Part shown: positions 15,841 to 25,221 of the stretch, in pieces
Numbering within the stretch: position 1 is the stretch's first letter
Layout: every line of letters starts with the position of its first letter
Source: Allomuricauda sp. ARW1Y1
Lineage (GTDB): Bacteria > Bacteroidota > Bacteroidia > Flavobacteriales > Flavobacteriaceae
DNA length: 64,000 nucleotides
Direction of reading: 5' to 3'
Assembly (NCBI RefSeq): GCF_013407935.1
Contig: NZ_JACBZU010000004.1
Span: 310,001-374,000, forward strand
Program-made: the position numbers and the translations under genes
Notes under the pieces: generated by a model
The model's input: the letters and a program-made list of their open reading frames with translations, nothing else
Told to the model about the DNA's origin: nothing
Database searches by the model: none

Positions 15841-16458
15841 ATGCATATTGCTGTGGCAGGCAACATTGGGGCCGGAAAAACGACGTTGACCAATTTACTT
15901 GCAAAACATTACAAGTGGGAGGCCCATTTTGAGGATGTGGTGGATAATCCTTATTTGGATGACTTTTATACCCAGATGGAGCGTTGGAGCTTTAATCTTC
16001 AAATTTACTTTTTGAACAGTAGGTACCGCCAAATCCTAAAGATCAGGGAGAGTGGAAAAAGTGTGATCCAAGACAGGACCATTTACGAGGATGCCCATAT
16101 TTTTGCACCCAACCTACATGCCATGGGGCTCATGACCAACAGGGATTATGAAAATTACAAAGGACTTTTTGAGTTGATGGAAAGTTTGGTCCAGCCGCCC
16201 GATCTTTTGATATACCTTCGTAGTACCATTCCCAATTTGGTGAACCAGATTCATAAACGCGGACGTGAGTACGAGAATTCCATTTCCATTGATTACCTCA
16301 GTCGTTTGAACGAGCGCTACGAAGCATGGGTAAACACCTACCAAAAAGGAAAGTTGCTCATTTTTGATGTGGACAACATCAATTTTGTAGATAATCCTGA
16401 AGATTTGGGTGAAGTCATCAATCGTATCGATGGAGAAATCCACGGTTTGTTCGAGTAA
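15841..16458 (+). CDS. Deoxynucleoside kinase
   Basis: A 205-aa member of the dCK/dGK family that phosphorylates deoxynucleosides for salvage. The P-loop GNIGAGKTT is at residues 7-15, the substrate/phosphate motif DRTIYED at 78-84, and the LID-like KRGREYE segment near 141-147. The length is normal for bacterial dAK/dGK enzymes, and purine deoxynucleosides are the likelier substrates, although the sequence alone does not settle this. It diverges from metK. A second kinase of this family occurs fused to HPPK at 61602-62747. Confidence 0.92.
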   Translation: MHIAVAGNIGAGKTTLTNLLAKHYKWEAHFEDVVDNPYLDDFYTQMERWSFNLQIYFLNSRYRQILKIRESGKSVIQDRTIYEDAHIFAPNLHAMGLMTNRDYENYKGLFELMESLVQPPDLLIYLRSTIPNLVNQIHKRGREYENSISIDYLSRLNERYEAWVNTYQKGKLLIFDVDNINFVDNPEDLGEVINRIDGEIHGLFE

Positions 16459-16664
16459 GCTACCTTAGATACCAGCGTAACACCTTTACAAATTGCAACA
16501 ACTTTGAGTTTGAACTCCGTTTTCAGGCTGGTGTGCCCTGTTTCCCTCATTCAAATGTACCGTTGACTCATTCCTGATTTACATCCGTCATTTTTCAAAC
16601 TAGTTTAGGCTTGGGATACACCCACTGCTATTAACTAGGCCTATGGCCAAAAACTTTGAAAATT

Positions 16665-17381
16665 ATGGAACCGAAAAAAAATCCGCACCTTGATGTTAAG
16701 CGAAACAGCATGCTCTACTTTTTCATGGGGATGACATTTGTACTTTTAATGGCCTATTTGGCATTGAACTGGAAAACCTATTACTCGGATGACACCTGGG
16801 ACGTGGGGGCCGTAAAAGTAAATGAAGACTTGATCGAGGAAACCCCTTTCTTGAAGTTGAAACTTCCCGACCCTCCACAGCCCAAAATCCAAAGTCCTCC
16901 CAAAATCGAAATTGCAGAGGATGATGAAAAAGTGGAAGAGACGGTTATTGAGGCAAACGACGTAGATCAGGACACGGAAATTTCCGATATTGAATCCATT
17001 GATGTGGTAGAGGATGATATTCCTGACGAGATTCCGTTTATCCTGATTGAAAACGCACCCATTTTTCCCGGTTGCGAAAACCAAAGGACCGAAAAGGAAA
17101 AAAGGGCATGCTTCCAGGAACAAATGTTAAAACATATCCGTAAGAACTTCCGGTATCCTGAAGTCGCCCAAGAATTGGGACTGGAAGGTCGTGTAAATGT
17201 CATTTTTACGGTACAGAAAGATGGGAGCATTGGCGATGTTCGCCTGCGAGGTCCACATGAGAGTCTAGAAAAGGAAGCTGCGCGCATCATCTCCAAATTG
17301 CCAAAGCTGCAACCTGGAAAACAAAGAGGTACACCTGTTAAAGTACCCTACTCCATTCCCATCACCTTCAAATTAAACTAA
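16665..17381 (+). CDS. Energy transducer TonB
   Basis: A 238-aa TonB-type protein. A short cytoplasmic N-terminus is followed by one membrane helix (about residues 16-33), an acidic proline-poor linker (about 40-130) and a C-terminal TonB domain (about 150-238) ending KVPYSIPITFKLN. It is expected to carry proton-motive energy from an ExbBD complex to outer-membrane receptors. The GCEN...CFQEQM segment before the domain is shared with the paralogue at 29597-30412. The start is taken at ATG 16665 rather than the in-frame TTG nine bases before. Confidence 0.88.
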   Translation: MEPKKNPHLDVKRNSMLYFFMGMTFVLLMAYLALNWKTYYSDDTWDVGAVKVNEDLIEETPFLKLKLPDPPQPKIQSPPKIEIAEDDEKVEETVIEANDVDQDTEISDIESIDVVEDDIPDEIPFILIENAPIFPGCENQRTEKEKRACFQEQMLKHIRKNFRYPEVAQELGLEGRVNVIFTVQKDGSIGDVRLRGPHESLEKEAARIISKLPKLQPGKQRGTPVKVPYSIPITFKLN

Positions 17382-17422
17382 AACTTTTGACGTTCAACCA
17401 TTAAGAGAAACTACGTAAACTA

Positions 17423-17450
17423 AAAAAACCACGCCAATGGCGTGGTTTTT
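17423..17450. terminator. Bidirectional terminator between tonB and hppA
   Basis: AAAAAACCACGCC-AAT-GGCGTGGTTTTT: a strong stem with A/T runs on both sides between convergent genes. Confidence 0.9.
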
Positions 17451-17473
17451 CCAGCTTTGCGGTAAAGCGCGAG

Positions 17474-19876
17474 CTAATCCTTTGCCTCGGCACTCTTATA
17501 CGCTTCAATTTGTTTATCCAATGCTTCTTTGGTATCGGCGGTAAACTCCTTGGTTTCTTCCACCATCTCTCCATCTACGTTGGAACTTGAGGTAACCACT
17601 GCTTTGTAACCTCCGTCAGCGGTATTGCTTACCTCTACACGAATTTGCTTTTCTACCATCTTGGATTCTTTCATTCCCTCTTCGGTAATGGTAATCATGG
17701 TACCATCTTCCTTCAACATGCTTACTTCGTCTGCTGGCGAAAGACTTACCAAACTAGGGGCAATAACCAGTGCCACAACGGACATTAATTTAAGTAGAAT
17801 GTTCAAGGAAGGACCTGAAGTATCCTTAAAAGGATCCCCAACGGTATCCCCAACAACGGCTGCCTTGTGGGCGTCGCTACCTTTACGACCTTCACTTTCA
17901 ATAGTTTTTTTGGCGTTATCCCATGCTCCACCAGCGTTCGATTGGAAGATGGCCATCAAAACGCCTGCTGTGGTTACACCAGCCAGCAATCCACCAAGCA
18001 TCTCAGCACCTCCGATAAATCCTACTGCTACAGGAACGGCTATAGCCAATAAACCAGGCAATACCATTTCCCTAATGGAAGCTTGTGTAGAAATCTCAAC
18101 ACATTTTTCATATTCTGCTTTTCCATCCGCTGCTTCAAAAATCGCTCTGTCTTCCTTGCTCGCCTTGGAAAGGTCGGTATCGTACTTACGCATGATTTCC
18201 AAAGCTGCTTTCAACTCAGGAATGTCCTTAAATTGTCGGCGTACTTCCTCGATCATGGACATGGCAGCTCTACCCACTGCATTCATAGAAAGGGCTGAGA
18301 ATACGAAGGGAAGCATTCCCCCGATCAACAATCCAGCCATAATATCTGGTCTGGACACATCAATCGACTGTACACCTGCAGTTTTCATAAAGGCGGCGAA
18401 AAGTGCCAATGCGGTCAATGCGGCAGATGCAATCGCAAAACCTTTACCGATTGCTGCGGTAGTATTTCCAACGGCATCCAATTTATCCGTTCTATCACGA
18501 ACCTCTCCAGGAAGTTCGGCCATTTCGGCAATACCTCCTGCGTTATCTGAAATGGGTCCGTAGGCATCAACAGCCAACTGAATTCCCGTATTGGCCAACA
18601 TTCCGACCGCTGCAATCGCGATTCCGTACAAGCCGGCAAAATAGTGCGATACCAAAATAGCGGCCGCAATCAATATAATAGGTATGGCTGTGGACATCAT
18701 TCCCACGCCAAGTCCAGCGATAATGTTTGTGGCAGAACCTGTCTCGGATTGACGCACAATGGAGTTCACAGGTTTGGTTCCAGTTCCTGTATAATATTCG
18801 GTTACTTTTCCAACCAACAATCCGGCCACAAGACCTGCAATGGTCGCCCAGAAAACGCCCATGGAAGTGAATTCTTTTCCACCTTCAACCCATGTTTCAG
18901 GGAGCATAGCATTGATTATAAAGTAGGAAGCGACCAACATAAGGCCTGCAGAACCAAATTCACCGATATTCAGTGCAGTCTGCGGATTTCCTCCATCCTT
19001 AACCCGAACAAAGAAGGTTCCGATAATGGACATGATGATTCCCACTGCCGCCAAAGCCAAAGGCAAATACACGGCACCAAGACCGTCAAAAGCAGCCTGA
19101 AATTCGGGCAATCCTGCAAACACAGCACCCAAAACCATGGTTCCGATTATAGAACCTACATAGGATTCAAAAAGGTCGGCTCCCATACCGGCAACATCTC
19201 CAACGTTGTCCCCAACGTTATCTGCAATGGTTGCGGGGTTCAACGGGTGATCCTCTGGAATTCCCGCTTCGACCTTTCCAACCAAATCAGCTCCCACGTC
19301 GGCAGCCTTGGTGTAGATACCTCCACCCACACGGGCAAATAGGGCAATGGACGAAGCTCCAAGAGAGAAGCCCGACAGTACATTCAGTACTTCGCCAATC
19401 TCCCAACCTTGTCCGCTATAGATCATAAAAAGCCCGCTCAAGCCCAACACGCCAAGTCCCACAACGCCAAGTCCCATCACGGCACCTCCGGCGAAGGCCA
19501 CTTCGAGGGCTTTGCCCAAGGATGTCCTTGCTGCATTGGTAGTTCTCACATTAGCCTTCGTGGCCACTTTCATCCCAATGAATCCAGCCAAGGCTGAACA
19601 TATAGCCCCAACTACAAAGGAAATGGCTACCATTCCATTGGAACCGGCTTCGTTACTTCCTTTAAAGTAAAGCAACACGGCCACACAAAGCACGAAAATG
19701 CTCAGTATTTTGTATTCGGCCTTTAAAAATGACATTGCACCATCGGCAATGTTCTTGGCAATCCTTGCCATTTTTTCGTCCCCGACCTCTTGTTTGGAAA
19801 TCCATACGTTCTTGATTAAGACATACAGAAGGGCCAAGACACCAAATACGGGCAAAAATTTTACGATTAAATCCAT
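17474..19876 (-). CDS. hppA: Membrane-bound ion-pumping pyrophosphatase, K+-dependent type
   Basis: An integral membrane pyrophosphatase (800 aa, about 16 helices) that couples PPi hydrolysis to Na+ and/or H+ export. The substrate signature [13 protein letters not shown] followed by [19 protein letters not shown] is intact. [10 protein letters not shown] carries Ala where K+-independent enzymes have Lys, indicating K+-dependence; most such bacterial enzymes pump Na+. After the last helices there is an unusual polar tail of about 70 residues (from about 730) containing [15 protein letters not shown], not part of the pump core. It neighbours the soluble pyrophosphatase gene, with a terminator between them. 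Ion specificity is inferred. Confidence 0.94.
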   Translation of the reverse strand: MDLIVKFLPVFGVLALLYVLIKNVWISKQEVGDEKMARIAKNIADGAMSFLKAEYKILSIFVLCVAVLLYFKGSNEAGSNGMVAISFVVGAICSALAGFIGMKVATKANVRTTNAARTSLGKALEVAFAGGAVMGLGVVGLGVLGLSGLFMIYSGQGWEIGEVLNVLSGFSLGASSIALFARVGGGIYTKAADVGADLVGKVEAGIPEDHPLNPATIADNVGDNVGDVAGMGADLFESYVGSIIGTMVLGAVFAGLPEFQAAFDGLGAVYLPLALAAVGIIMSIIGTFFVRVKDGGNPQTALNIGEFGSAGLMLVASYFIINAMLPETWVEGGKEFTSMGVFWATIAGLVAGLLVGKVTEYYTGTGTKPVNSIVRQSETGSATNIIAGLGVGMMSTAIPIILIAAAILVSHYFAGLYGIAIAAVGMLANTGIQLAVDAYGPISDNAGGIAEMAELPGEVRDRTDKLDAVGNTTAAIGKGFAIASAALTALALFAAFMKTAGVQSIDVSRPDIMAGLLIGGMLPFVFSALSMNAVGRAAMSMIEEVRRQFKDIPELKAALEIMRKYDTDLSKASKEDRAIFEAADGKAEYEKCVEISTQASIREMVLPGLLAIAVPVAVGFIGGAEMLGGLLAGVTTAGVLMAIFQSNAGGAWDNAKKTIESEGRKGSDAHKAAVVGDTVGDPFKDTSGPSLNILLKLMSVVALVIAPSLVSLSPADEVSMLKEDGTMITITEEGMKESKMVEKQIRVEVSNTADGGYKAVVTSSSNVDGEMVEETKEFTADTKEALDKQIEAYKSAEAKD

Positions 19877-19933
19877 AGGTTAGATCATTTAGAATTTTTT
19901 AATGCTCGCTAATGTAGTAAAATACGAAGTAAT

Positions 19934-19973
19934 AAAAAAAATGCGCCTTTGATTATTAAAAGCGCATTTTTTT
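19934..19973 (-). terminator. Terminator of ppa
   Basis: Hairpin of AAATGCGC and GCGCATTT with a long loop and T-runs, just after the ppa stop and before hppA in the same direction. It should separate the two transcription units. Confidence 0.75.
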
Positions 19974-19992
19974 AAAGTTATATTTAGGCAAT

Positions 19993-20520
19993 CTATATGG
20001 TGTAGGCCCGTCTTTTTTTGTGGTCGCTTTCTTCGTAGCGCTTTACACATTCGTGGTAGATTTGAACGGCTTCGTTAACGTCTCCCCATCCACCGGTATC
20101 TACTTTCTTCTCTTCCAAATCCTTGTACACTTGGAAAAAGTGTTCGATCTCTTTCAATCGATGTGGGTTCAGTTCGCTGATATCGTCCCTTTTGCTCCAG
20201 ATGGGGTCGGAAACGGGAACGCAAATAATTTTTTCGTCGGGACCTTTCTCATCGGTCATGTGGAAAACGCCAACGGGTTTTACTTCCACCACCACCATAG
20301 GATAGGTGGGTTCGGTACAAAGTACCAAAACGTCAAGCGGATCGCCATCCAAGGCCAAGGTCTCTGGAATAAACCCGTAGTCCCCTGGGTACATCATTGA
20401 GGAAAATAGGGTCCTGTCAAATCTAATTTTGTTGAGGGTAAAATCGTATTCGTACTTATTTCTGCTTCCTTTGGGTATTTCTACCAGTACATCGAAGGTA
20501 ACACGTGGTTTCTTTGCCAT
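19993..20520 (-). CDS. ppa: Soluble inorganic pyrophosphatase (family I)
   Basis: Hydrolyses cytosolic PPi to phosphate. The 175-aa protein shows EIPKGSRNKYEYD (14-26) and the catalytic signature DGDPLDVLV (58-66). The ATG at 20520 gives the expected start MAKKPRVTFDVLVEIP. Its position immediately upstream of the membrane pyrophosphatase gives this organism two ways to dispose of PPi side by side: dissipative here and energy-conserving there. Confidence 0.95.
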   Translation of the reverse strand: MAKKPRVTFDVLVEIPKGSRNKYEYDFTLNKIRFDRTLFSSMMYPGDYGFIPETLALDGDPLDVLVLCTEPTYPMVVVEVKPVGVFHMTDEKGPDEKIICVPVSDPIWSKRDDISELNPHRLKEIEHFFQVYKDLEEKKVDTGGWGDVNEAVQIYHECVKRYEESDHKKRRAYTI

Positions 20521-20596
20521 GTCAATAATTAATTTGTGGTGCAAAAATAACCACTACAACTGGAATAGACCCCATAAATCATGGGTTTCCTGCTGA

Positions 20597-23092
20597 TTAA
20601 AAGCTAAATCCGAAAGATCCCGTGATCCCGAAAGCCCTTGCATCTGGATTATCGAGATAATTCCCCCTAAAATTGAAGTCGATACGAAGTATTTTGAAGA
20701 TGTTCCCTACCCCGAAGGAGTACTCCCAGTAAATTTGGTCGTCCGGTGCGATCAAGGGAATATTGGTGGGTGCGCTCAAAGCAATATTCGCTTCCGACAA
20801 TTGGCCCCAAGCGCCTCTTAGCCCCACAATCTCCCTAAGATTGAGTTTGCGCAGCAAAGGAATCCTTGAGAACAACCTTCCATTAAAATTATGCTCCAAG
20901 TGCACAGTGGCATAGGTATCCGTCACAAATTCATAAAAATCGAGGTTGGGGAATGTATTATACAAGGAAAACAGGGTTTGGTTTCCCGGTATCACGCTCA
21001 AAAGGGACAAAGGCACCTCACCAAAGGTTTTGCCCAGCTCCACGCTGCTCGTCAGCCTACCCAGACCTCCGAGTTGCCAAGGTTGCTGATACGAAAACTG
21101 TACTTTTTCGTAGTCAAAATCGCTTTCCAGAAAACCATCCACACCTTTGGTGTATTTGAGCACAAGGGTACTATAATTGTCGTTGATGTCCGATCGCTCC
21201 ACGCCATAGCCAATGGTGCGCTTTCCCGGAGTATAGATCAAGGTCGTATTCAGGTCAAACTGTCTTACCTCCGAAGAAATTCCGGTTGGCGAATCCGGGT
21301 CAATATAATCCAGACTGAATGCTTCCAGCAGTGCAGAACTAAGGGTTCGGAATGATCCCCCGACATTAATCCTAAAATTTTTTACGGGTTCCATCTCTAC
21401 ATTTAGGGTGGAAAGGTTGATATTGGTCAAACGGTCGTTGGCACCCACTGTAACCAATGAGGACGAGGCAATGCTGCGACCCAATACATCATTGGTACTG
21501 GTCAAGCTAAGGCCCAATTGTTCAATATCCCTGCGATTGCCCCCTGAAACAATCAAACGATTTTTACGGTCCAACAGAAACTTGCCCGAAAATCCGTGTT
21601 TGAACTTTTTATCATTGAAGCCGTAGGCCATATAACCTTCCAAACGCCAGAGATCATTCTGACTAAAATAGGTACGGGCTCCTGCACGCAAACGGATACC
21701 TTCGGCATCGTTGTAACCAAAGGTGCTGTAAATGTCACCAATATCGAGGTTCCACTTATCGATTTCGACATAGCCAGACCCCAAAATGCTCACAATGTCA
21801 TAATAGGTGCGGAACTTGGGTACGGTCTTAAGGGTGTCCAACAGCTTAAATATCCCCGATTCATCGTCGTTGAGACTTTCCAAGCGCGCATTTTGCCAAA
21901 AAATACTGTCCTGCGAGAATACCCTCGGATCGTAAGGGTCGGCAACCGCCTTATAAAATGCTTCGGGACGGGGATTATTAAAAGTATAATTGTCAAAAAC
22001 AGTGGTACGTTTTCCGTACACCCCTCGGGACTCTTCCTTTTTGGAAAAGCTAAAATCGCTCAGCATATAATCCCGCTTCAACAAAAAGACCGAATCGCTG
22101 ACCACCTCAAAATCCTGTTCAATATAAATTTCCTTCACCCAGTTAATGTTGGCACTTTTGGTGACCTGCAGATTGATTTTTTTGATGGCGAAGGTGGTGT
22201 CGTTCACCCAAAAGTCGCCCTTAAAGGTGAGTTCATTCTTTCTCCTGGGATAGTAAATAATATTGTAGCACCATTTGTTATCGATAAAGGTACTATCCGA
22301 AAGGACATAGTTGTAGACATCGATGCCCGTTCTGGATAAGGGACTGGTAAAGCTCTTATCAAAAAACTTGAGGTAGTTGTCGTAGATATTGTAATCGGAA
22401 TAGAGGTCTTCTACAAAGGCAGTTATGGCCTGATTACCACTAAAACCAGAATTTTTGTTCCCCAGTACATCTTCCTTCTCCCTTTCCATTTCGTTATCGC
22501 CGTAAACCTTGGAAAATGTTTCGTTCAAGAAAATGGGCAAATACGTCTTTCCTGTGATTCGAGAGGTATCCAAATCCTCGAACATAAACTCCAGTCCCTT
22601 GAACAGTTTACTTTTGATGAGTGCACTATCTATAGTATTGAGGTCGAACTCTATTTTTTCGTACTTATCGTATTGGTATTGGTTGAACTTACGCACCCCG
22701 TTCTCTCGTTTTTTCGCCCAAATTTTCCGCAAAATATCGATGGCAGGGTTGTTCTTTTTGGATTGCTTGCCAGTGTACACAATCACTTCCTGAAGCTGTT
22801 CTGCAGATTCCACCAGTATGATTTCCATTCCGTAGTTTATCTTCTGCTCCAAAACCACTTCTTTGGTTTCATACCCTATAAAAGATACTTTGATGGTATC
22901 GTAGGTCTCATCAGACTCCAAATAAAAGCGTCCATTGTCGTTGGTGATGGTACCTTCGGAAGAGTTCACAAAAATAATGTTGGCAAACGCAATGGGTTCA
23001 CTGGTCTCATCCGTAACCACACCTTCAATTTTGGTCTGTGCGCTAAGGCAAGTAATAAAAAGTAGAAAAAAAGCGGAAAGGATTCTTTTCAT
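20597..23092 (-). CDS. DUF5686 outer-membrane protein with carboxypeptidase-regulatory-like N-terminal domain
   Basis: An 831-aa secreted protein. It has a Sec signal peptide (MKRILSAFFLLFITCLSAQ), then a CarboxypepD_reg-like beta-sandwich (about 22-105, GVVTDETSEPIAFANI), then the large DUF5686 region, whose C-terminal third reads as amphipathic beta strands ending GITGSFGFSF, typical of an outer-membrane barrel. The family is common in Bacteroidota and has no firmly assigned function to my knowledge. It is encoded downstream of pdhB, from which a terminator separates it. Confidence 0.85.
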   Translation of the reverse strand: MKRILSAFFLLFITCLSAQTKIEGVVTDETSEPIAFANIIFVNSSEGTITNDNGRFYLESDETYDTIKVSFIGYETKEVVLEQKINYGMEIILVESAEQLQEVIVYTGKQSKKNNPAIDILRKIWAKKRENGVRKFNQYQYDKYEKIEFDLNTIDSALIKSKLFKGLEFMFEDLDTSRITGKTYLPIFLNETFSKVYGDNEMEREKEDVLGNKNSGFSGNQAITAFVEDLYSDYNIYDNYLKFFDKSFTSPLSRTGIDVYNYVLSDSTFIDNKWCYNIIYYPRRKNELTFKGDFWVNDTTFAIKKINLQVTKSANINWVKEIYIEQDFEVVSDSVFLLKRDYMLSDFSFSKKEESRGVYGKRTTVFDNYTFNNPRPEAFYKAVADPYDPRVFSQDSIFWQNARLESLNDDESGIFKLLDTLKTVPKFRTYYDIVSILGSGYVEIDKWNLDIGDIYSTFGYNDAEGIRLRAGARTYFSQNDLWRLEGYMAYGFNDKKFKHGFSGKFLLDRKNRLIVSGGNRRDIEQLGLSLTSTNDVLGRSIASSSLVTVGANDRLTNINLSTLNVEMEPVKNFRINVGGSFRTLSSALLEAFSLDYIDPDSPTGISSEVRQFDLNTTLIYTPGKRTIGYGVERSDINDNYSTLVLKYTKGVDGFLESDFDYEKVQFSYQQPWQLGGLGRLTSSVELGKTFGEVPLSLLSVIPGNQTLFSLYNTFPNLDFYEFVTDTYATVHLEHNFNGRLFSRIPLLRKLNLREIVGLRGAWGQLSEANIALSAPTNIPLIAPDDQIYWEYSFGVGNIFKILRIDFNFRGNYLDNPDARAFGITGSFGFSF

Positions 23093-23200
23093 AGACAAGA
23101 ATAAGGGACATGATGGTAAGCGACATAGGTTTGTCTTATCCAACTTTAGGTCAAATTTGGTTCAAACTAATTTGTAATCAAAACAATATTCCCTAAAAAA

Positions 23201-23228
23201 AAGCCCCGTCAACAAAGTTGACAGGGCT
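23201..23228 (-). terminator. Terminator of pdhB
   Basis: Stem AGCCCTGTCAAC / GTTGACGGGGCT with one mismatch, followed by a long T-run on the minus strand, about 25 bp after the pdhB stop. Confidence 0.88.
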
Positions 23229-23250
23229 AATATACCGTACAAATATGATT

Positions 23251-24231
23251 CTAAAGCTTATATAACACTTTCTTAACAGCCTTGATAACGTCTTCATGGT
23301 TGGGTAACCACTCGGCCAAAAGTACCGGGGAATAAGGCGCAGGTGTATCTGCGGTGTTCAATTTAACGATTGGAGCATCCAAATAATCGAAAGCCTTGTC
23401 CTGAACATGGTAGATGATTTCGGTGGCCACGTTACCAAAAGGCCAAGCCTCTTCCAAAATCACCATTCTATTGGTTTTCTTTACGGAAGCGAGTATGGCT
23501 TCGTGATCCATCGGACGAACCGTGCGCAAATCAATAATTTCACAACTGATGCCCTCCTTCTCCAACTCATCGGCAGCTTTGTAGGCCTCTTTGATTATTT
23601 TTCCAAAGGATACGATAGTCACATCGGTTCCCTCCCTTTTAATGTCCGCAACACCCAATGGAATGGTGTACTCGCCTTCAGGCACTTCACCTTTGTCACC
23701 ATACATCTGTTCCGATTCCATGAAAATCACGGGGTCGTCATCGCGGATAGCGGATTTCAACAATCCCTTGGCATCGGCCGGGTTCGAAGGAACCACCACC
23801 TTTAGGCCAGGGGTGTTGGCAAACCAACTCTCAAATGCCTGGGAGTGGGTTGCGGCCAACTGTCCCGCAGAAGCCGTAGGGCCCCTAAAAACAATTGGAC
23901 AATTGAACTGCCCGCCCGACATCTGACGGATCTTGGCAGCATTGTTTATAATTTGATCAATCCCCACCAAGGAGAAATTGAAGGTCATAAATTCGATGAT
24001 CGGTCTGTTTCCGTTCATGGCAGAGCCTACGCCGATACCGGCAAAACCAAGCTCCGAAATTGGGGTATCGATAACGCGCTCTGGTCCGAACTCATCCAGC
24101 ATCCCTTTGGAAGCCTTATAAGCACCGTTGTACTCGGCTACCTCCTCGCCCATCAAATAAATGGTATCATCCCTTCGCATTTCTTCGGACATAGCCTCCG
24201 CTATCGCCTCCCTAAACTGTAATGTTTTCAT
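23251..24231 (-). CDS. pdhB: Pyruvate dehydrogenase E1 component, beta subunit
   Basis: A 326-aa beta subunit of the thiamine-diphosphate E1 heterotetramer that decarboxylates pyruvate for acetyl-CoA formation. Typical segments are MGEEVAEYNGAYK, the E1-beta core EFMTFNFS, the ATHSQAFESWFANTPGLKV region and a transketolase C-terminal domain (about 195-320). The E1 alpha and E2 genes are not adjacent, a split arrangement common in flavobacteria. Branched-chain 2-oxoacid E1 beta is a close relative, but the similarity favours pyruvate. Confidence 0.9.
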   Translation of the reverse strand: MKTLQFREAIAEAMSEEMRRDDTIYLMGEEVAEYNGAYKASKGMLDEFGPERVIDTPISELGFAGIGVGSAMNGNRPIIEFMTFNFSLVGIDQIINNAAKIRQMSGGQFNCPIVFRGPTASAGQLAATHSQAFESWFANTPGLKVVVPSNPADAKGLLKSAIRDDDPVIFMESEQMYGDKGEVPEGEYTIPLGVADIKREGTDVTIVSFGKIIKEAYKAADELEKEGISCEIIDLRTVRPMDHEAILASVKKTNRMVILEEAWPFGNVATEIIYHVQDKAFDYLDAPIVKLNTADTPAPYSPVLLAEWLPNHEDVIKAVKKVLYKL

Positions 24232-24272
24232 TGAATCGTACTAAATAGTTATAGTCTGCTTAAAAACGCAAG

Positions 24273-24280
24273 CAAAAATA
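24273..24280 (-). promoter_or_regulatory. pdhB promoter -7 element
   Basis: TATTTTTG on the minus strand matches TAnnTTTG, about 40 bp before the pdhB start codon. Confidence 0.5.
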
Positions 24281-24327
24281 GGAAAAACTAGCCGAAACTT
24301 ACCGGGACAAAATCCAAAAAAAGAACA

Positions 24328-24355
24328 AAATTTATTATGCATGCATAATAAATTT
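24328..24355. promoter_or_regulatory. 28-bp perfect palindrome upstream of etfB
   Basis: A perfect palindrome of 14-bp arms with core TTATGCATGCATAA. It ends 13 bp before the etfB -7 element and so covers the -33 region. A shorter copy of the same core is at 43917-43932. MarR/TetR-type dimers use sites of this form; no such regulator is encoded in the window. Confidence 0.7.
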
Positions 24356-24368
24356 CGGATTTTATAAT

Positions 24369-24376
24369 TATATTTG
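24369..24376 (+). promoter_or_regulatory. etfB promoter -7 element
   Basis: TATATTTG matches TAnnTTTG and lies 22 bp before the etfB start codon. Confidence 0.6.
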
Positions 24377-24398
24377 GAGACCAAAACCTAAAGTATAT

Positions 24399-25145
24399 AT
24401 GAAGATCTTAGTTTGCATAAGCAACGTACCGGATACCACTTCCAAAATCAACTTTACGGAAGGCGATACCAAGTTTGACACAAACGGGGTTCAATTTGTG
24501 ATTAATCCCAATGATGAATTTGGCCTTACCCGCGCTATGTGGTTCAAGGAAAAACAAGGTGCGGCCGTTCATGTGGTCACTGTGGGAGGTCCCCAGACCG
24601 AACCAACCATAAGAAAGGCGTTGGCCATTGGGGCCGATGAGGCCATTCGTGTGAATGCCGAACCTACCGACGGCTTTTTTGTGGCACAGCAACTGGCCGA
24701 AGTCGTCAAAAAAGGGGAATACGACCTGATCATCGCCGGAAGGGAATCCATTGACTATAACGGTGGTATGGTTCCCGGCATTTTGGCCACTTTATTGGAC
24801 ATGAACTTTGTAAATACGTGCATCAGCCTAGAGATTGATGGCAATACAGCTACCGCAGTTCGCGAGATTGATGGTGGAAAAGAAAAGATTAGCACTACAC
24901 TTCCACTGGTCATTGGGGGTCAAAAAGGATTGGTTGAGGAAAGCGACCTCCGCATTCCCAATATGAGAGGTATTATGATGGCGCGCAAAAAAGCGTTAAC
25001 CGTAGTTGAGCCTGTTGATGCTGCACAACCCACGCAAGACCAAAAATTCGAAAAACCCGCAGCCAAGGGGCCCGTTAAGCTGGTCGATGCAGGAAACGTT
25101 GGCGAATTGGTAGAACTATTGCACAACGAAGCGAAAGTGATTTAA
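24399..25145 (+). CDS. etfB: Electron transfer flavoprotein beta subunit
   Basis: A 248-aa subunit of the ETF heterodimer that takes electrons from acyl-CoA and other dehydrogenases. Recognisable segments are MKILVCISNVPDTTSKINF, the AMP/FAD-domain stretch GRESIDYNGGMVPGILA and the recognition-loop region LPLVIGGQKGLVEESDLRIPN. It is followed 76 bp later by etfA. The promoter carries a 28-bp palindromic operator candidate, so expression is probably regulated, perhaps with fatty-acid or amino-acid catabolism. Confidence 0.96.
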   Translation: MKILVCISNVPDTTSKINFTEGDTKFDTNGVQFVINPNDEFGLTRAMWFKEKQGAAVHVVTVGGPQTEPTIRKALAIGADEAIRVNAEPTDGFFVAQQLAEVVKKGEYDLIIAGRESIDYNGGMVPGILATLLDMNFVNTCISLEIDGNTATAVREIDGGKEKISTTLPLVIGGQKGLVEESDLRIPNMRGIMMARKKALTVVEPVDAAQPTQDQKFEKPAAKGPVKLVDAGNVGELVELLHNEAKVI

Positions 25146-25221
25146 AGTCAAAACTCAAATTCAAACCACCAAATACCAACATTTGGAATTTGGGATTTGA
25201 AAAATTGAAATTTCAGAAAAT
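25146..25221 (+). repeat. Imperfect AT-rich inverted repeat in the etfB-etfA gap
   Basis: The gap holds CAAATACCAA facing TTGGAATTTG plus further AATTTG/CAAATT words on both flanks, forming an imperfect hairpin. It may set relative expression or mRNA stability within the operon, or be a decayed repeat. Confidence 0.4.

Noticed and set aside
15841..16458. Thymidine kinase
   Set aside because: The DRTIYED and P-loop arrangement is that of dCK/dGK-type kinases, and the type II TK zinc lasso is absent.
17625..18563. Long plus-strand open frame within hppA
   Set aside because: Mirror frame of a conserved membrane pyrophosphatase; S/T/A-rich antisense composition.
20555..20580. ACCCCAT...ATGGGT hairpin as terminator of the DUF5686 gene
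   Set aside because: Short stem without an adjacent T-run on the minus strand; could be chance.
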